A program made the translations under genes and the position numbers. The notes beneath the pieces were generated by a model. The model ran no database searches. It was not told the DNA's origin and saw only the letters and a program-made list of their open reading frames with translations. From NCBI GenBank assembly GCA_963965975.1, contig OZ014423.1, forward strand, positions 248,001 through 312,000: a DNA stretch of 64,000 bases, written 5' to 3'. This DNA is from Xestospongia bergquistia (Eukaryota; Porifera; Demospongiae; Haplosclerida; Petrosiidae). Position 1 is the first letter of the stretch. The number at the start of each line of letters is the position of its first letter. Below, piece after piece: positions 1 through 11,339 of this stretch.

Positions 1-866
1 CACTGATGGAAATATGATAACAGGAGAGGGACACCCAACAGCTAAAACCTCACCTCCTAAATTAATACAGGCAGTTCCTAATGCACCTGCTGTACATTGG
101 GAGCCACACCCACCTCAAGAACTAATAAGTCTACAAGTTTCTGGAACAGGTATGTCAATTGGTAATGCTTTACTTGTTTTGATAATTGCCATGGTTACAA
201 GATTGCTGCTATGCAATTAATGGTTACTATGCAACATTTACATATCCCTAGATACCATACTGACACATTTACCCCCTCCCTTGACTGACCCACAACCTAT
301 ACAACACAGCCCACAGACAACCTCTTCTCTTCCTTGTTTTTCGACATCTTCTTTACCCACTTCCCCTGTGTTGATCAAAAGCAATGGGAGCAGTAATGGG
401 AGCAGTTGTAGTTTGATTAGTAACAGTAACCACACCTCTGTCCCTCCTGGAGGAAAAGTAACTACTACGTGTGGTGGAGGAGGAGGAGGAGCTGCAAAGA
501 AAGCCACACCTCCTGTAATTAATAAAAAGAGTCAACTGGTAATGATTGCTACCGACCCAACTTATTTTACTGGTATGTGTGCTTTTGTGTATGTTCTTTA
601 TGCATCCATTGTATTTTATAATTCTATTTATATGTGTCCATTGTTTTACAGAAGATATGGTACATGGAGGTGATGAACGAAGAATCACTCGGATTGATAA
701 CAATAAACAGGCCACACCTCCTTCATTATCTATTGCTACCCCAGGAAGTACAACTAGTGAACCAGTGACCACACCCACCAGTCAACTGGCCAATGAGAAT
801 GCTGCATTTACATGGATCGAAAATGTACCCACATCTACCAATGATTGGAAGAGAGAGCAGAGATGA
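1..866 (+). CDS. 3' end of an unrecognised Ser/Thr/Pro-rich protein (partial)
   Basis: Only the C-terminal part is in the window. Three exons join in one frame: 1-149, 252-572 and 652-866, with donors GTATGT at 150 and 573 and acceptors ending at 251 and 651; the stop TGA is at 864-866. The product is rich in Ser, Thr, Pro and Asn, contains a run of seven Gly, and ends in NDWKREQR. It has no domain I can name and looks disordered. The motif CCACACC(C/T) recurs five times inside these coding exons, giving repeated ATPP/TTPT residues, which is unusual. The splice frame is well supported (both junctions are phase 1), but the function is unknown. Confidence 0.6.
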
Positions 867-1191
867 CTTGGACCACACCCTTTATTAATATGCATATAAT
901 TTGATGTTATACATGTACATGTACACAAGGTAAGAGGTGGAAGGAAATTACTAGTTTATTTTTAAAAGAAATTACTTTTTCTTAAAAAATTTTTCCAAAA
1001 ATTATAGTTATTTGTTTTTGTAAATTTGCATGTTTTTTGTTTACTTTTATTATACAAAATACTAATTATATAATTTGCTCCTTTAATCAAACAATCATTA
1101 TTCATTTTGTGAGCAAATATTATTGTTTATGATCAAATCCTTTAAAGATTCTTACTATTATATAATTATTTATGTTATAATAATTACTCAA
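867..1191. other. AT-rich intergenic stretch
   Basis: This separates the end of the first gene from the end of OAT (convergent genes). It is AT-rich and has a CCACACCC motif right after the stop codon and a short TACATGTACATGTACA run near 909. I see no gene here. It probably holds the two overlapping 3' UTRs. Confidence 0.5.
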
Positions 1192-2817
1192 TTACTTGGA
1201 TGATACAGGCTTAGTTTTGACATAGTTAATGGTTTCTTCAATGACATCAACAGCTTCTAGGAGTTGTGACTCGGTAATAATGAGAGGTGGGGCAAATCTA
1301 ATGATGTCATTATGAGTTGGTTTGGCTAATAATCCTCTATTGCGTAGTTCCAAACAAACATCCCAAGCAGTGGCACCTAAAGTGGGCGGAGTAGATATGT
1401 ATATTAGTAGGTAGCTTTACCATTTGATTGTGGTTTGATAACAAGAGCATAGAACAGGCCCCGCCCACGAACACATGAGACAATAGAAGATGGCAACTTC
1501 AATAGTTCTTGTTGCAAAATTGGACCTAATTTAGCAGCATTTTCTGCCAATTTTTCTTCTTCAATAACCTATTATTACATTGTTATCACTATTGAATGTA
1601 ACAAAGAGTTATACCTTCATACTGGCAATAGCTACTTTACAAGCAAGAGGATTACCACCATAAGTTGAGCCATGTTGACCTGGTTTAATGGTGAGCATTA
1701 CTTCATCATCAGCTAATACAGCAGATACCTATAAAAGTATTTAATAGAAGATGCTATTTTTGTTGTATTTACTGGAAACATTCCACCAGATAAAGCCTTT
1801 CCCAATACCACAATATCAGGTCTAACTTCTTCATGATCACAAGCTAGCAATCTATTAATAAAATGTAATTTTATGATGTCATTATGATGTCATACTTTCC
1901 AGTTCTTCCAAGTCCAGTTTGTACTTCATCAGCAATAAACAATACCTACACAAATATGAAGTAAATTAGACACTTTGTGCATTTCTTCATTACATTGTTT
2001 TCTTTACAGATGCGCCATGCTTCTCTTAAGTATCCCTCTTGAGGAACAATCACACCAGCTTCTCCTTGGATAGGTTCCACAATAAACCCAGCTACATTGG
2101 GATCAGATACTGCCCTCTAAAAAAAGAATACATCTTGAATACATTATAGTATGTAACAATAGTATTTACTTCAAGAGCTTCTAAATTATCATATGGAATG
2201 ATCTCAAAATTTGGTACATAAGGACCATAGCCATAATAACTTTCTGGATCACATGAGCTGGATACAGCTGCTATAGATCGGCCCCAAAAGTTCCCCTCAA
2301 CAAATATCACTTTAGCATTGTTAAGTGGAATGCCTTTGACATCATACCCCCATCGTCTAGCTAGCTTAATGGCAGTGTCTATAGCCTCTACTCCAGTGTT
2401 CATTGGAAGGAGTTTATCATAACCAAACACATCGGTCATATACTCCTCAAACTCTCCAAGGGCATCGGAATAAAAAGCTCTTGAAGTAAGTGTTAAATGC
2501 TCCAATTGATCTTTCAATGCTTTTACAATCTTAGGATGACGATGGCCTTGATTGAGAGCAGAATAAGCACTCAGAAAATCTACATACTGTCGTCCCTCAA
2601 CATCCCACACATATATTCCCTCCCCTTTAGTAATGGCCACTGGTATAGGATGATAATTGTGAGCACCATATTTCAGCTCTCGTTCAATGACTGCCTCAGT
2701 TGTCACTACTGTTGATGTCAAGGGGGTGGGGTTTTGGATGGAAAACCATCTTATTGGGAAAGAAAAGATAGATCTTTGTGAGCTCAAAATAGATCTTAGA
2801 ACTCTGCTTGATTGCAT
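1192..2817 (-). CDS. OAT: ornithine aminotransferase, mitochondrial
   Basis: PLP-dependent enzyme that converts ornithine and 2-oxoglutarate to glutamate semialdehyde and glutamate in the mitochondrial matrix. The first exon (2817 down to about 2171) has a basic N-terminus beginning MQSSRVLRS, fitting a mitochondrial presequence, then [20 protein letters not shown] and the MNTGVEA stretch typical of class-III aminotransferases. Later exons give [25 protein letters not shown] (its Lys is the expected PLP-binding residue) and [16 protein letters not shown], all in the family order. The exon at 1994-2116 encodes [17 protein letters not shown]. The stop is at 1192-1194. I chose the ATG at 2815-2817 because the longer open frame begins at a TTG. 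Introns are about 50 bases. The gene appears complete. The promoter side faces an inverted-repeat element. Confidence 0.95.
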
Positions 2818-3249
2818 CCTGGACTGACAGTAGTGACAGGTCACGCGATATTTTAATTTTTGTCCTAGGAGCAAAAATTGCTAGCTGTTTTTTATCCCAC
2901 CCTGTAATTTTGTAACTACGTGCGTCTCCAAACCGAATAGTCCTTTGCTGCGCAAAATAACTAATTCAAGTCTTCTGGCACATGATATACTGTTCAGAGA
3001 TTCACGCTTGTCATTATTAAGTAAATTATTATAGAACAAAATTCACATAATCTATATTTGCTACAGAGAATGGTATTTTTGTCCTAGTATAGATTTTGTG
3101 CAGGTAGGACAAAATTGTGCAGCAATATTTTATCCTAGGATAAAATAATTTGGCAATATTTTATCTGGTGGGACAAATTTTAGGTAGGATAGTAATTGTC
3201 TTGACAAGCCTACTGACATGACAAATTTGTTTCCTAGTGAAAATTGGTC
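2818..3249. other. OAT upstream region with small palindromes
   Basis: A gene-free stretch between OAT and the inverted-repeat element. It contains an exact 20-base palindrome centred on CCTAGG near 3137 (ATTTTATCCTAGGATAAAAT) and repeats of GGACAAA/TTTTATC. These resemble the style of the adjacent element and may be a decayed older copy of it. The OAT promoter must lie in the part next to 2818. Confidence 0.4.
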
Positions 3250-4442
3250 TGTCACGAAAAAGTTGGCCCGGTTGCAAAATTTGGACCTAGGTCCAAATTT
3301 TGCAACGAATAGGCTGCAAAATTAATTCCGTCTTGCAATATTTGGACCTGTAATAATTTGGCAAAGAGAAATGGAATTCGTCCTATATAAATCCTTTTAT
3401 CACTTCTTAGGCTGTGTGTACTTAAATGGAGAGATTTAATCACTTGGGGAAGTTTTCAAATTGTCAAAAAGCAATGTCATAGCAGAGAGATGTGAACCTA
3501 ACTGATTAAGTAATTAAACTAATATAAATAGAAAATGGAACTTATTCCTTAGATTGTCCTGCTAACAGGAAGAGAAGCATTTGGAAAAAGGCTGGCAAAC
3601 TAGCATTGAGAGGAGGAAAAGTGTACTATGAGAACAAACCAGGACAAGTTTGTAATATATTTTTTTAAATTTCTTATTACTATCTTACAATAATTTATAA
3701 TAGTGTTATATATATGATATCAATGTCTTGAAAATAAGACAATTAACCCATTCCCCTGCCAGCAGTAAAAAAGGAAGGAAAACAATGTGTTGCTGTTATT
3801 AAAATTAATTCAGAGTATACTACATACAAGTGTCATCAAGCAGAAGGGGGTGGAATGATTAAGTGTGAAGGCTATAAAGACTGATATTATGAAGATTGTG
3901 TTGAAGTCCCAAGTGCTTTTTGGCAGACCAAGAGGCACAAATCATGGATGTGTGACACTTGTGTAAAGACTCTTAATTGATTTTAGCATTACCTATATCA
4001 TATAATCTATAATTACATAATATGTATCATCTTTATTTAGATTAAATACTAAATCTTATTATAATCAGATCAAAATAGCTATAGGACCTGCCTAACGTAG
4101 ACCTAGGACCAAATTTTGCTGCCGAAAATGGACCTATCTCTAGGAACAAATTTTGCAGTATAGGTCCAAATTAGGCAGCAAATTTGGTCCTAGGTCTAAA
4201 TTTAACTTGCATAAATTGGACCTAGGTCCAATTTTAACTAGGAACAAATTTGCCATGACAGGGCCTAGGATTTTGCATGCAAAATTTCCCCAGGTGGCTA
4301 AAGCTCTCCATTTAAGTACACACCACCTAAGAAGTGATAAAACGATTTGAGTTCTTTGCCAAATTATTAATTAATATCATTTAATTTTGCAGCCTTTTCA
4401 TTACAAAATTTGGACCTACCCCGGACCAAATTTTTCGTGACA
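3250..4442. mobile_element. non-autonomous DNA transposon with long inverted ends and a PHD-like fragment
   Basis: The two ends are inverted copies over roughly 200 bases. The left end starts TGTCACGAAAA at 3250; the right end, read backwards from 4442, starts the same way. Shared blocks follow in order: GGCTGCAAAATTAA, AATAATTTGGCAAAGA, TTTTATCACTTCTTAGG and TGTACTTAAATGGAGAG. The left end also holds an exact 36-base palindrome (3271-3306) centred on CCTAGG, and the right half a 22-base one near 4226. The middle (about 3550-3980) has two exon-like open stretches. The second includes YKCHQAEGGGMIKCEGYKD, an in-frame stop, then KSWMCDTCVKTLN, spaced like a PHD-type zinc finger. I see no transposase, so it cannot move by itself. 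No clear target-site duplication was found and the superfamily is unknown. Confidence 0.7.
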
Positions 4443-4484
4443 CTACAACGTTGTGAGGGGCTGACTGATCACTAAGGACTAAAG

Positions 4485-5091
4485 ATGTCTGTAAACTTAA
4501 ATAAGAACGGCTCAGCGTTAAAAGCAGCTTATGAAGATGTTTTGAAGGATGACTCAGACACTACTTGGTAAGTGAATTGATCTCGCAGTATCTCTAGTCC
4601 TCTCTCTAGGGCTGTATTTGGCTATGAAGGGAATAGTAACGAGTTAAAAGTAGTAGAAACGGGCGGTAAGTATAAGAATAGAATTACATATAATAAAAAC
4701 ATTTTAACTCTTCTTTATAGATGGTGGCTTCGAGGATGTAGCTGAGGAGCTTAATGGTGGCAAAGCGATGTATGCGTTTGTACGTGTCATTGATCCTAAC
4801 ACGCAACTCCCCAAATATGTTCTTATTAACTGGGTACATGATATCATGTGACTGTCATGTGACATGTTATTACATGTTGATAGATGGGAGAAGGAGTACC
4901 TACGTCTAGAAAAGGTGTATGTGCTCGACATGTTAATGATGTTGCTAGATTCTTGAGGGTAGGTTGTTTATTGTGTGTGTCCATTTAATACACATTGTTA
5001 CACAGGGTGCTCATGTAACTATAAATGCTCGTAATGAAGATGATGTTGATAGTGACACAATTTTAGACAAAGTAGCTAAGTCATCAGGTTA

Positions 5092-5129
<38 letters not shown>

Positions 5130-6794
5130 TTATGAATCCTGTCATATCTTTAGGAGCTAATTTCAGTTTTCACAAAGAGAAAGCCAAAGCAATCCCAGAA
5201 CAAGGACAAATAGTAGGTCACAATAATTTTGTCAGTAATTGTAACCAGTAGCTTTGTTATTTTGTTATTTAGGGTTCAGTTTATAAAAAAGCTAACCCAC
5301 AACAAGAAATCAATGTTAAAACTCGAGATGAGTTTTGGAGTAAACAAGAGGTATTACTTGAATAAACTATATCCACTTAGCTGTGTTTGTTATGGTAACA
5401 TTGGAATGTTAGCATAACAAAATTGACTTCTTCTACTTTATTATTATTTATGACTACATGTCCTTTTTTTATGAAGAGGGAAGAAGAACAACGTGTTGCC
5501 AGAGAAAAGAAAGCTTCAGAAGAAGCTAGGAAGCAAGAAGAAATTGAAAGAAGACAAAGAGAGGTGAGAATAGTTAAGTTATTTTCCTATTGTCATTGTA
5601 TTCTTGCAGAAAGAAGAGGGTCGTCGAAGAGAGGAAATGTCCAAGCAAAGAGCTAGACAAATTGATGAACAGAAGTAAGTCGTTGTTTGTATGTGTATGT
5701 TGATAAAAACAATTTATTAGAAAGAGAGAATCAGACCAACAAAGACAGGAGAGAGAAGAAACTGAAAGTCGTTTAGTAAGTAAATACATTTGATGGTGTC
5801 TATGAACTTGTCTTTAGCAAAGTCGACTAAAAAGAGAAGAACAGGAGGTGGACTCTCAATTGGAACGAGAAAGAACAGAAGCTCAACAAAGACGGGCTCA
5901 AGTATTTGTTTGTTATAATTGATATCATTAAACTAATTATTAAAGGATCGCAGTGTATCTTCTGGAGTAAGAGGCAAGTTAGCTGGGTTTGAAAAGAAAG
6001 CTGAAGAGCAGCGTCAAGAGCCACCACGTATTGTTCCAAAACTTAAACCCAAACAGCGACCACCACCACCTGGTACATAATACAAGTGTTATATATATGT
6101 TACTATGATCATTACCAGAACCAGAGCCTCAGTATGAACCTGAACCCCAGTATGAACCTGAACCTGAACCTCAGTATGAACCTGAGCCTGAGTATGAGCC
6201 TGAACCCGAGTATGAACCAGAACCTGAACCTGAGTATGAACCAGAACCTGAACCTGAGTATGAACCAGAACCAGAACCTGAACCTCTGTATGAACCTGAA
6301 CCTGACGAGAGTTATGATGCTGATCAAATATATGATGATGTTGAGAAGACAACAGAAGCAACTTACAGCCAATTAGAAGATGCTTATACTGAGCAGCAAG
6401 GAGAGGTATGACCATATATGGGCAGGCAAATAATATATGACAATATCCATTATATACAGATTTACGAGGATGTTCAAGACCAGCCTCAAGTGAGTAATGT
6501 CATATGATTGTCATGTGATGTTTAAATACTTAATTAATTCAGGGTGTAACAGCAAGAACAATATATGATTATGAAGCAGGTAATGTTAATTGTCCATTTA
6601 ACCACTCGCTATTCATTCATCTGTCCATATTGTATTCATCCATCCATTTTACAGATGATGAAACAGAGATTAGTTTTGATGTTGATGAGATTATAATTGA
6701 TATTGAACAAATTGACGAGGGATGGTGGAGAGGTACTCGACAACTAGATGGAAGTAATGGGTTATTTCCTGCTAATTATGTTGAATTGATTTAA
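4485..6794 (+). CDS. DBNL: drebrin-like / Abp1 actin-binding protein
   Basis: Adaptor that links F-actin to endocytosis and dynamin partners. An ADF-H domain opens the protein ([19 protein letters not shown], then [16 protein letters not shown] and [20 protein letters not shown]). A long charged coiled-coil follows ([16 protein letters not shown]), then an acidic tandem repeat of EPEPEYEP-type units (about 6119-6305), and a C-terminal SH3 domain ([20 protein letters not shown] ... GWWRGT ... [11 protein letters not shown]). This is the drebrin-like/mAbp1 order and the end is complete. The start codon lies only 43 bases after the right end of the inverted-repeat element, so that element sits in or next to the promoter. 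Introns are mostly 40-60 bases; one contains a (TG)17 microsatellite. Confidence 0.95.
5093..5126. repeat. (TG)17 microsatellite in a DBNL intron
   Basis: An uninterrupted TG dinucleotide run inside a short intron between ADF-H exons of DBNL. It makes up about half of that intron, so length changes would alter intron size noticeably. Confidence 0.9.
6119..6305 (+). repeat. coding tandem repeat (EPEPxYEP) in DBNL
   Basis: An in-frame repeat of CCTGAACCTGAGTATGAA-like units encodes a Pro-Glu-Tyr array between the coiled coil and the SH3 domain. The Tyr residues in a regular acidic setting could be kinase sites; that is inference. The array is a likely length polymorphism. Confidence 0.85.
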
Positions 6795-6944
6795 AGGGAA
6801 CTCAATTATACATTTTAAAGTAGTTAGTACATATTGTTTTATTAGCATTGCAGGTATTGATGCTGTGTGTGTAGTTGATGGCTGTTTAGTAAATTTGCTA
6901 TTATTAATAGTAATTATTATTCATAATTAATTTTATTAGCTAAT

Positions 6945-6956
6945 TGCGCATGCGCA
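6945..6956. promoter_or_regulatory. NRF1-type palindrome upstream of PRC1
   Basis: TGCGCATGCGCA matches the NRF1 consensus (YGCGCAYGCGCR) exactly and lies 48 bases before the PRC1 start codon. It stands out in AT-rich surroundings. A near-identical site lies upstream of CDC25 (23376-23387). Confidence 0.65.
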
Positions 6957-7004
6957 GAAGGTAAAACGGCTTTTGAAAAATAGAGGTAACCTGAACAAGT
7001 GAAC

Positions 7005-9359
7005 ATGGCGACTCTTGCAGATGAAGTAGCGGCTATCAAGCAGAGTCTTCATCTACTAGCTAATCACGAGTCTGTACCAGAATTTGCTAAGACATGGGAA
7101 GCTATTGGCATGGAACAGCACCTCAAGAAAGACAGGAGAGACAAGATGATCCAGCATCTCTCTGTACTCTTGGTAGAAATGTTAGAAGAGGAGAAAGCTT
7201 TAAAAAAGAGAATGGAAGACAGTATTAACTCTTGCTCCTTAGAACTGAAACAATTAGAACAATTATTGCAGTTATCTAATCAAGTAAATATATACATTGT
7301 TAATACTATGATTGTACATGTCTCCTCTTCTTGGTAGCACGATGAATTTAACTCCAAGACAATGTTAGAAAAAGAACGGCTGCTCAGAGAAAGAGTAGAT
7401 GCTCTTAACAAGATTAAACATGATCGCATGAAACGACTAAAGAGGCTAACAGAAATGGAAGTAGCTTTGTGTCAGAGTTTAGGAGATAAACCTGTAATTA
7501 GTAAAAAATGGCAGGAACAAAATGTACCTTCAGAAGGTGATCTACAAAACTACAGAAAAAGAGTAGAACAATTAGAATCTACTAAGGTATTTTAATTAAT
7601 ATTTTTATTGGTAATTAATTATTTAAATTTTAGGATCAACGCCAAGTAGAGTTCCGTAATATACGAGAAAAAGCCTGTACAATTTGGGAGGAACTAGAGA
7701 CCACACCCACTGACAATCTTGGATCTGTGCTCTATCAAGGTGATGTCAGTCATTTTGTGTTTTCAGTGGACAACATGTCAAAGTTAGAGAAATACTACAT
7801 TACTGTAAGTATATAATAAAATAAAGATATTTAATTATTAATATATTTTTAGTTGGAATCTGCTGCTAGTGAACAAGAAAATGAAGCTAATGAATTAAGA
7901 GAAAAGGTTATTTCACTCTGGGAACGATTAGATATTCCTGTTGAATTTCGTGAAGATTTCCTTTCCAATCACCATGGTTACAAGACTTGGGTTGTTGAGG
8001 AAGCAAGTCTATCGTTTTATTTACTAATCATTTTATTATATTGTTTATCAATTTAGTTACAATCTGAAGTAGATCGTTTGAACATTTTAAAACGAGACAA
8101 TTTGGAGAAATTTATTACAGCCACTCGAGTTCAACTTCATGAAATATGGGACAAATGTTATTATGGTGAAAATCAACGAAAAGAGTTTCTACCTGCTTTT
8201 ACAGGTATGCTAAATGGATTGATAATAAACTGGTAAATGGATGCATATTTATATTAGATGAGTGCAGTGATGATATATTGAGTGCTCATGAAAGTGAGCT
8301 TGATAGGATTAGAGGTTTTTATGCTGACAATAATGAGATCTTTAAACTTATTGAAAAAAGGGAGTCGCTATGGGAACAAAAGAAAGAGATGGATGTAAGT
8401 ATTGTTTAAAAATAAATATGATAATAACTTATTATATTAACAGCATAGAGCTAATGACCCTGCTCGTTTGAACAATAGAGGAGGAAAATTGTTACAAGAA
8501 CAACGTCAACATCAGAAAGTGAACAAAGAGTTACCCAAGGTGTTTGTTCCTGTCATATACCTTTTTAATCTCTCTCTCTCTCTCTCTCAAGACTGAGAAG
8601 AAATTACAGAATATTTTACAACAATGGGAGGACGATCACTCTCGACATTTTATAGTTAATGATCAGCGCTACCTTGATGATGTGGAGAGCAGATGGGACA
8701 ACTACCATCAGGCTAAAGAAGAAGAGAAACTAAAAAGGGTTAGTCATAAGACACAAAGAATGTTACATTTAACAATTTATTAGCAACAAATTAAAGCTGA
8801 AACAACAGTGATGGAAATGAAGTTTGGTAGTAAGCCTCAAACTCCACCTCCTAAGAGGTAATTTCTCTTATGTCCCTGTCAATAAAGTTATAATGACTAT
8901 CTGTTAGAAAAGCCATTGGACCTGCCTCCTCTAATGATCGAGCTGCCAAAATGCGTAAGGTGGGCCCCTCCCCTTTAATTAAATCAACAGCATCAAGTGG
9001 AAAGAAACCTGTCAATAAAGTAATGAGTAATGTCCCTTTAATTATATTTTAATTTTCACAAGTAGACTCCAGCTCGTAAAGTTAAGACTGCTATTAATCC
9101 ACCAAGAAAAATACTAAGAGAAAGGAACACGCCCTCTTCAGCATCTGATTCATTCACAATACATAATGCTTCGTTAGCTTCTACAGGATCTTATAACGAA
9201 TTTCAGGTATGTTACCATGGAAACAATAGATCACTCCTGACGATGTTTTATGTAACATTATTTTTATTGTAGCGTGGTTTAATACAAGGTATGGAATATA
9301 ATAAAACTGCTCGTTCCAGTACTATTCCAAGATCCTCTTCAAAATTAAATATTAACTAA
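7005..9359 (+). CDS. PRC1: PRC1/Ase1/MAP65 microtubule bundler
   Basis: Cross-links antiparallel microtubules in the spindle midzone for cytokinesis. The protein is mostly coiled coil: the N-terminal part (MATLADEVAAIKQSLHLLAN) dimerises and the central spectrin-like part binds microtubules. Family signatures are visible late in the protein: RESLWEQKKEMD, then NRGGKLLQEQRQHQKVNKEL, LQNILQQWEDDHSRHFIVND and VESRWDNYHQAKEEE, matching the human order. The tail is basic with Ser/Thr-Pro sites (KPQTPPPKR), as expected for a CDK-regulated protein. I chose the ATG at 7005, since the open frame only extends to a GTG at 6999. The stop is TAA at 9357-9359. An NRF1-type palindrome precedes it, and one intron holds a (CT)n run at 8570-8588. 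Confidence 0.93.
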
Positions 9360-9445
9360 ATTTATTTTAGACACATAATATTACTCTCATTTACATATAC
9401 CATTAGTTTGTTTATTTTACAATACATGTAGTTGTTGTGTTGTCG

Positions 9446-11259
9446 TTAAGGTCCTTGAAGTGATAAATACTTTTTACCATTGACTTCTCGTCTCTCAATT
9501 TGTGGTATAGCTTGAACTATCTTAGCAAGAACTCTCACTATATCTTGTTTAGTCATTTCTGTTTTAAGTTTAATGAATTTCTTTAGAAGGGCTTTCAATG
9601 TCATTGGTTTTCTTAACAAATATCTCTTAACTTCTTCTGGTGTTATGACAGAAAGAGACTCAGTTTTCAATTTTTTAGCTGGAGGAGGAGTGGGTGATGA
9701 TGGTAGCTGTGAACTTTCAGCCTCTCTCTTGAACCCTTTTTTACTTTTTATTTTTTCACTTGATTTACTGGTAGTATCTAAAGTTCAATCATCAGAATGT
9801 CATTGTAATTGACACATACTTGTAGGTTGAATGTTATCTGCTGAAGTATTATCCTTTTCAGTTTCATCATCATCAATGCTGGTGTCTTGAATCTGTTTAT
9901 GCATTAAAGCCTTTAGTTCCTTCCCTAAAAAGAGAAGAATGGTCGTTCGACAATAGATAAAGTTTTAATTCTAGTTTTTTAGTTTACTTACCACTTTCAG
10001 TGAGGTCATCTTCCTCTTCAGATGAGCTACTCTCAGCAAACACTTTATCAATGCCTTGATCTTCCTTTCTCTCTACTTCAGCATCATCACGTGGCTGTTC
10101 CTGGACTGCCTTTCTCTAAAGGAGGACACTCATTCAAAAACAGTTACCCTGTTCTCTAACTTCTTCCTCCTCCTTGTCAGAGCTACTACTTGAGAAATAG
10201 TCCATTTCTTGTGACTCCATGTCACCCTCGTCTGTCTCTTCCCCAGCTTCACTGTCATTTTCTTCACTTTTACTTTTAGGTTTCTTCAGTTTGGGTTTAG
10301 CTTTAACTTTTTTTGATGTTGTAGGTTTCTCTGTGAGGTAATTAATTATGAAGTATTATTGAGTCATACCATCATCACTTCCACCAACTGAAGAGAACTC
10401 ATCCTCAGAGTCATTGTGCTGTTGCTGTACATCACAAATACAAAACAATGAGTTATAATAATACTTACTATCTTATTTACCTTCTTTGTCTTTTCTTCAA
10501 TGACTTCTTCACTTCCTTCTTCTTTCTCTTTAATCCTTTTGCTGACCATGATGGAGAAATAATTTAATGTTTTGTTACGTTTCTCAAACTTCTCTTCAGC
10601 CTCTTCATCATTTAAATAATTATATTTTACTGGTGGGACAAAATCATACCTACATTTTATAAACCATTATTTTATTACAGTAACCATGGTAACCACAAAC
10701 CAATTGGATACAGGATAGACTTCAAAGGTATTGTCTTGACCCAATGACATAAGATAATAAGATGCACTATTATTGATACCACCTTCTTTGCGACCTATAA
10801 AACTACATATGATATATCACTACATCTACCAATGAAAGGGGCACATACTGTTTTCCTCCTTTCTTTTGTTCTCGAAGGATCCATGGCTGATCGTCTGGGT
10901 TAACTCGACGAGTACGAATTCCTCGCTTTCTTCTCCTGGCCTCCTCTCGTTCTTTTTGACGGTACTCCGTACCTTCTCCATATTCAACCTTGCTATTGTT
11001 TTCCTCTACCTTTGTCTCTTGTCTTTCCAACCTTGGCTAATATGGGAATAAGGGGTGTGGCTACAATAGTAATGAATATTATTAAGATATTATAACTTAC
11101 ATTAACTAGTTTTTCTAAGTCACATTTATGAGCTGGTTTAAATCGCATGATGTTAAATTTTTTGTGTTCAGCTCTAATAAAATAATAAATTACATACAAT
11201 GATTAATTGACTTACTGTCCAAACTTGACTTGGTATTCAGTAAAATCTTGAGAGGCCAT
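9446..11259 (-). CDS. GTF2F1: TFIIF alpha subunit (RAP74)
   Basis: Large subunit of general transcription factor TFIIF, which escorts RNA polymerase II to promoters. The N-terminus (MASQDFTEYQVKFGQ, then KKFNIMRFKPAHKCDLEKL) and RRVNPDDQPWILREQKKGGK match the dimerisation part. The middle is very acidic and lysine-rich and probably disordered. The C-terminus is the RAP74 winged helix (VITPEEVKRYLLRKPMTLKA, then GKKYLSLQGP), which in humans binds the phosphatase FCP1. The start codon is at 11257-11259 and the stop at 9446-9448. It is convergent with PRC1 (87 bases apart) and head-to-head with LMAN2, whose start is 80 bases away. Confidence 0.95.
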
Positions 11260-11339
11260 GTTTGAGGACTTTGAGTTTAATGATATTCATTACCTCTGAG
11301 CCACACCCACTCTGCATGATCCTGTCAGCACTACAGCAT
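11260..11339. promoter_or_regulatory. bidirectional promoter, GTF2F1/LMAN2
   Basis: Only 80 bases separate the two start codons, so both genes must be driven from overlapping sequence, or their transcripts overlap. It contains GCCACACCCACTCTGCATG (11291-11309), almost identical to GCCACACCCACTTTGCATG in the CACNB/METTL3 bidirectional promoter. No TATA box is evident. Confidence 0.6.

Noticed and set aside
2818-2874. Longer N-terminus of OAT starting at 2874
   Set aside because: The codon there is TTG; the ATG at 2815-2817 gives a proper mitochondrial presequence.
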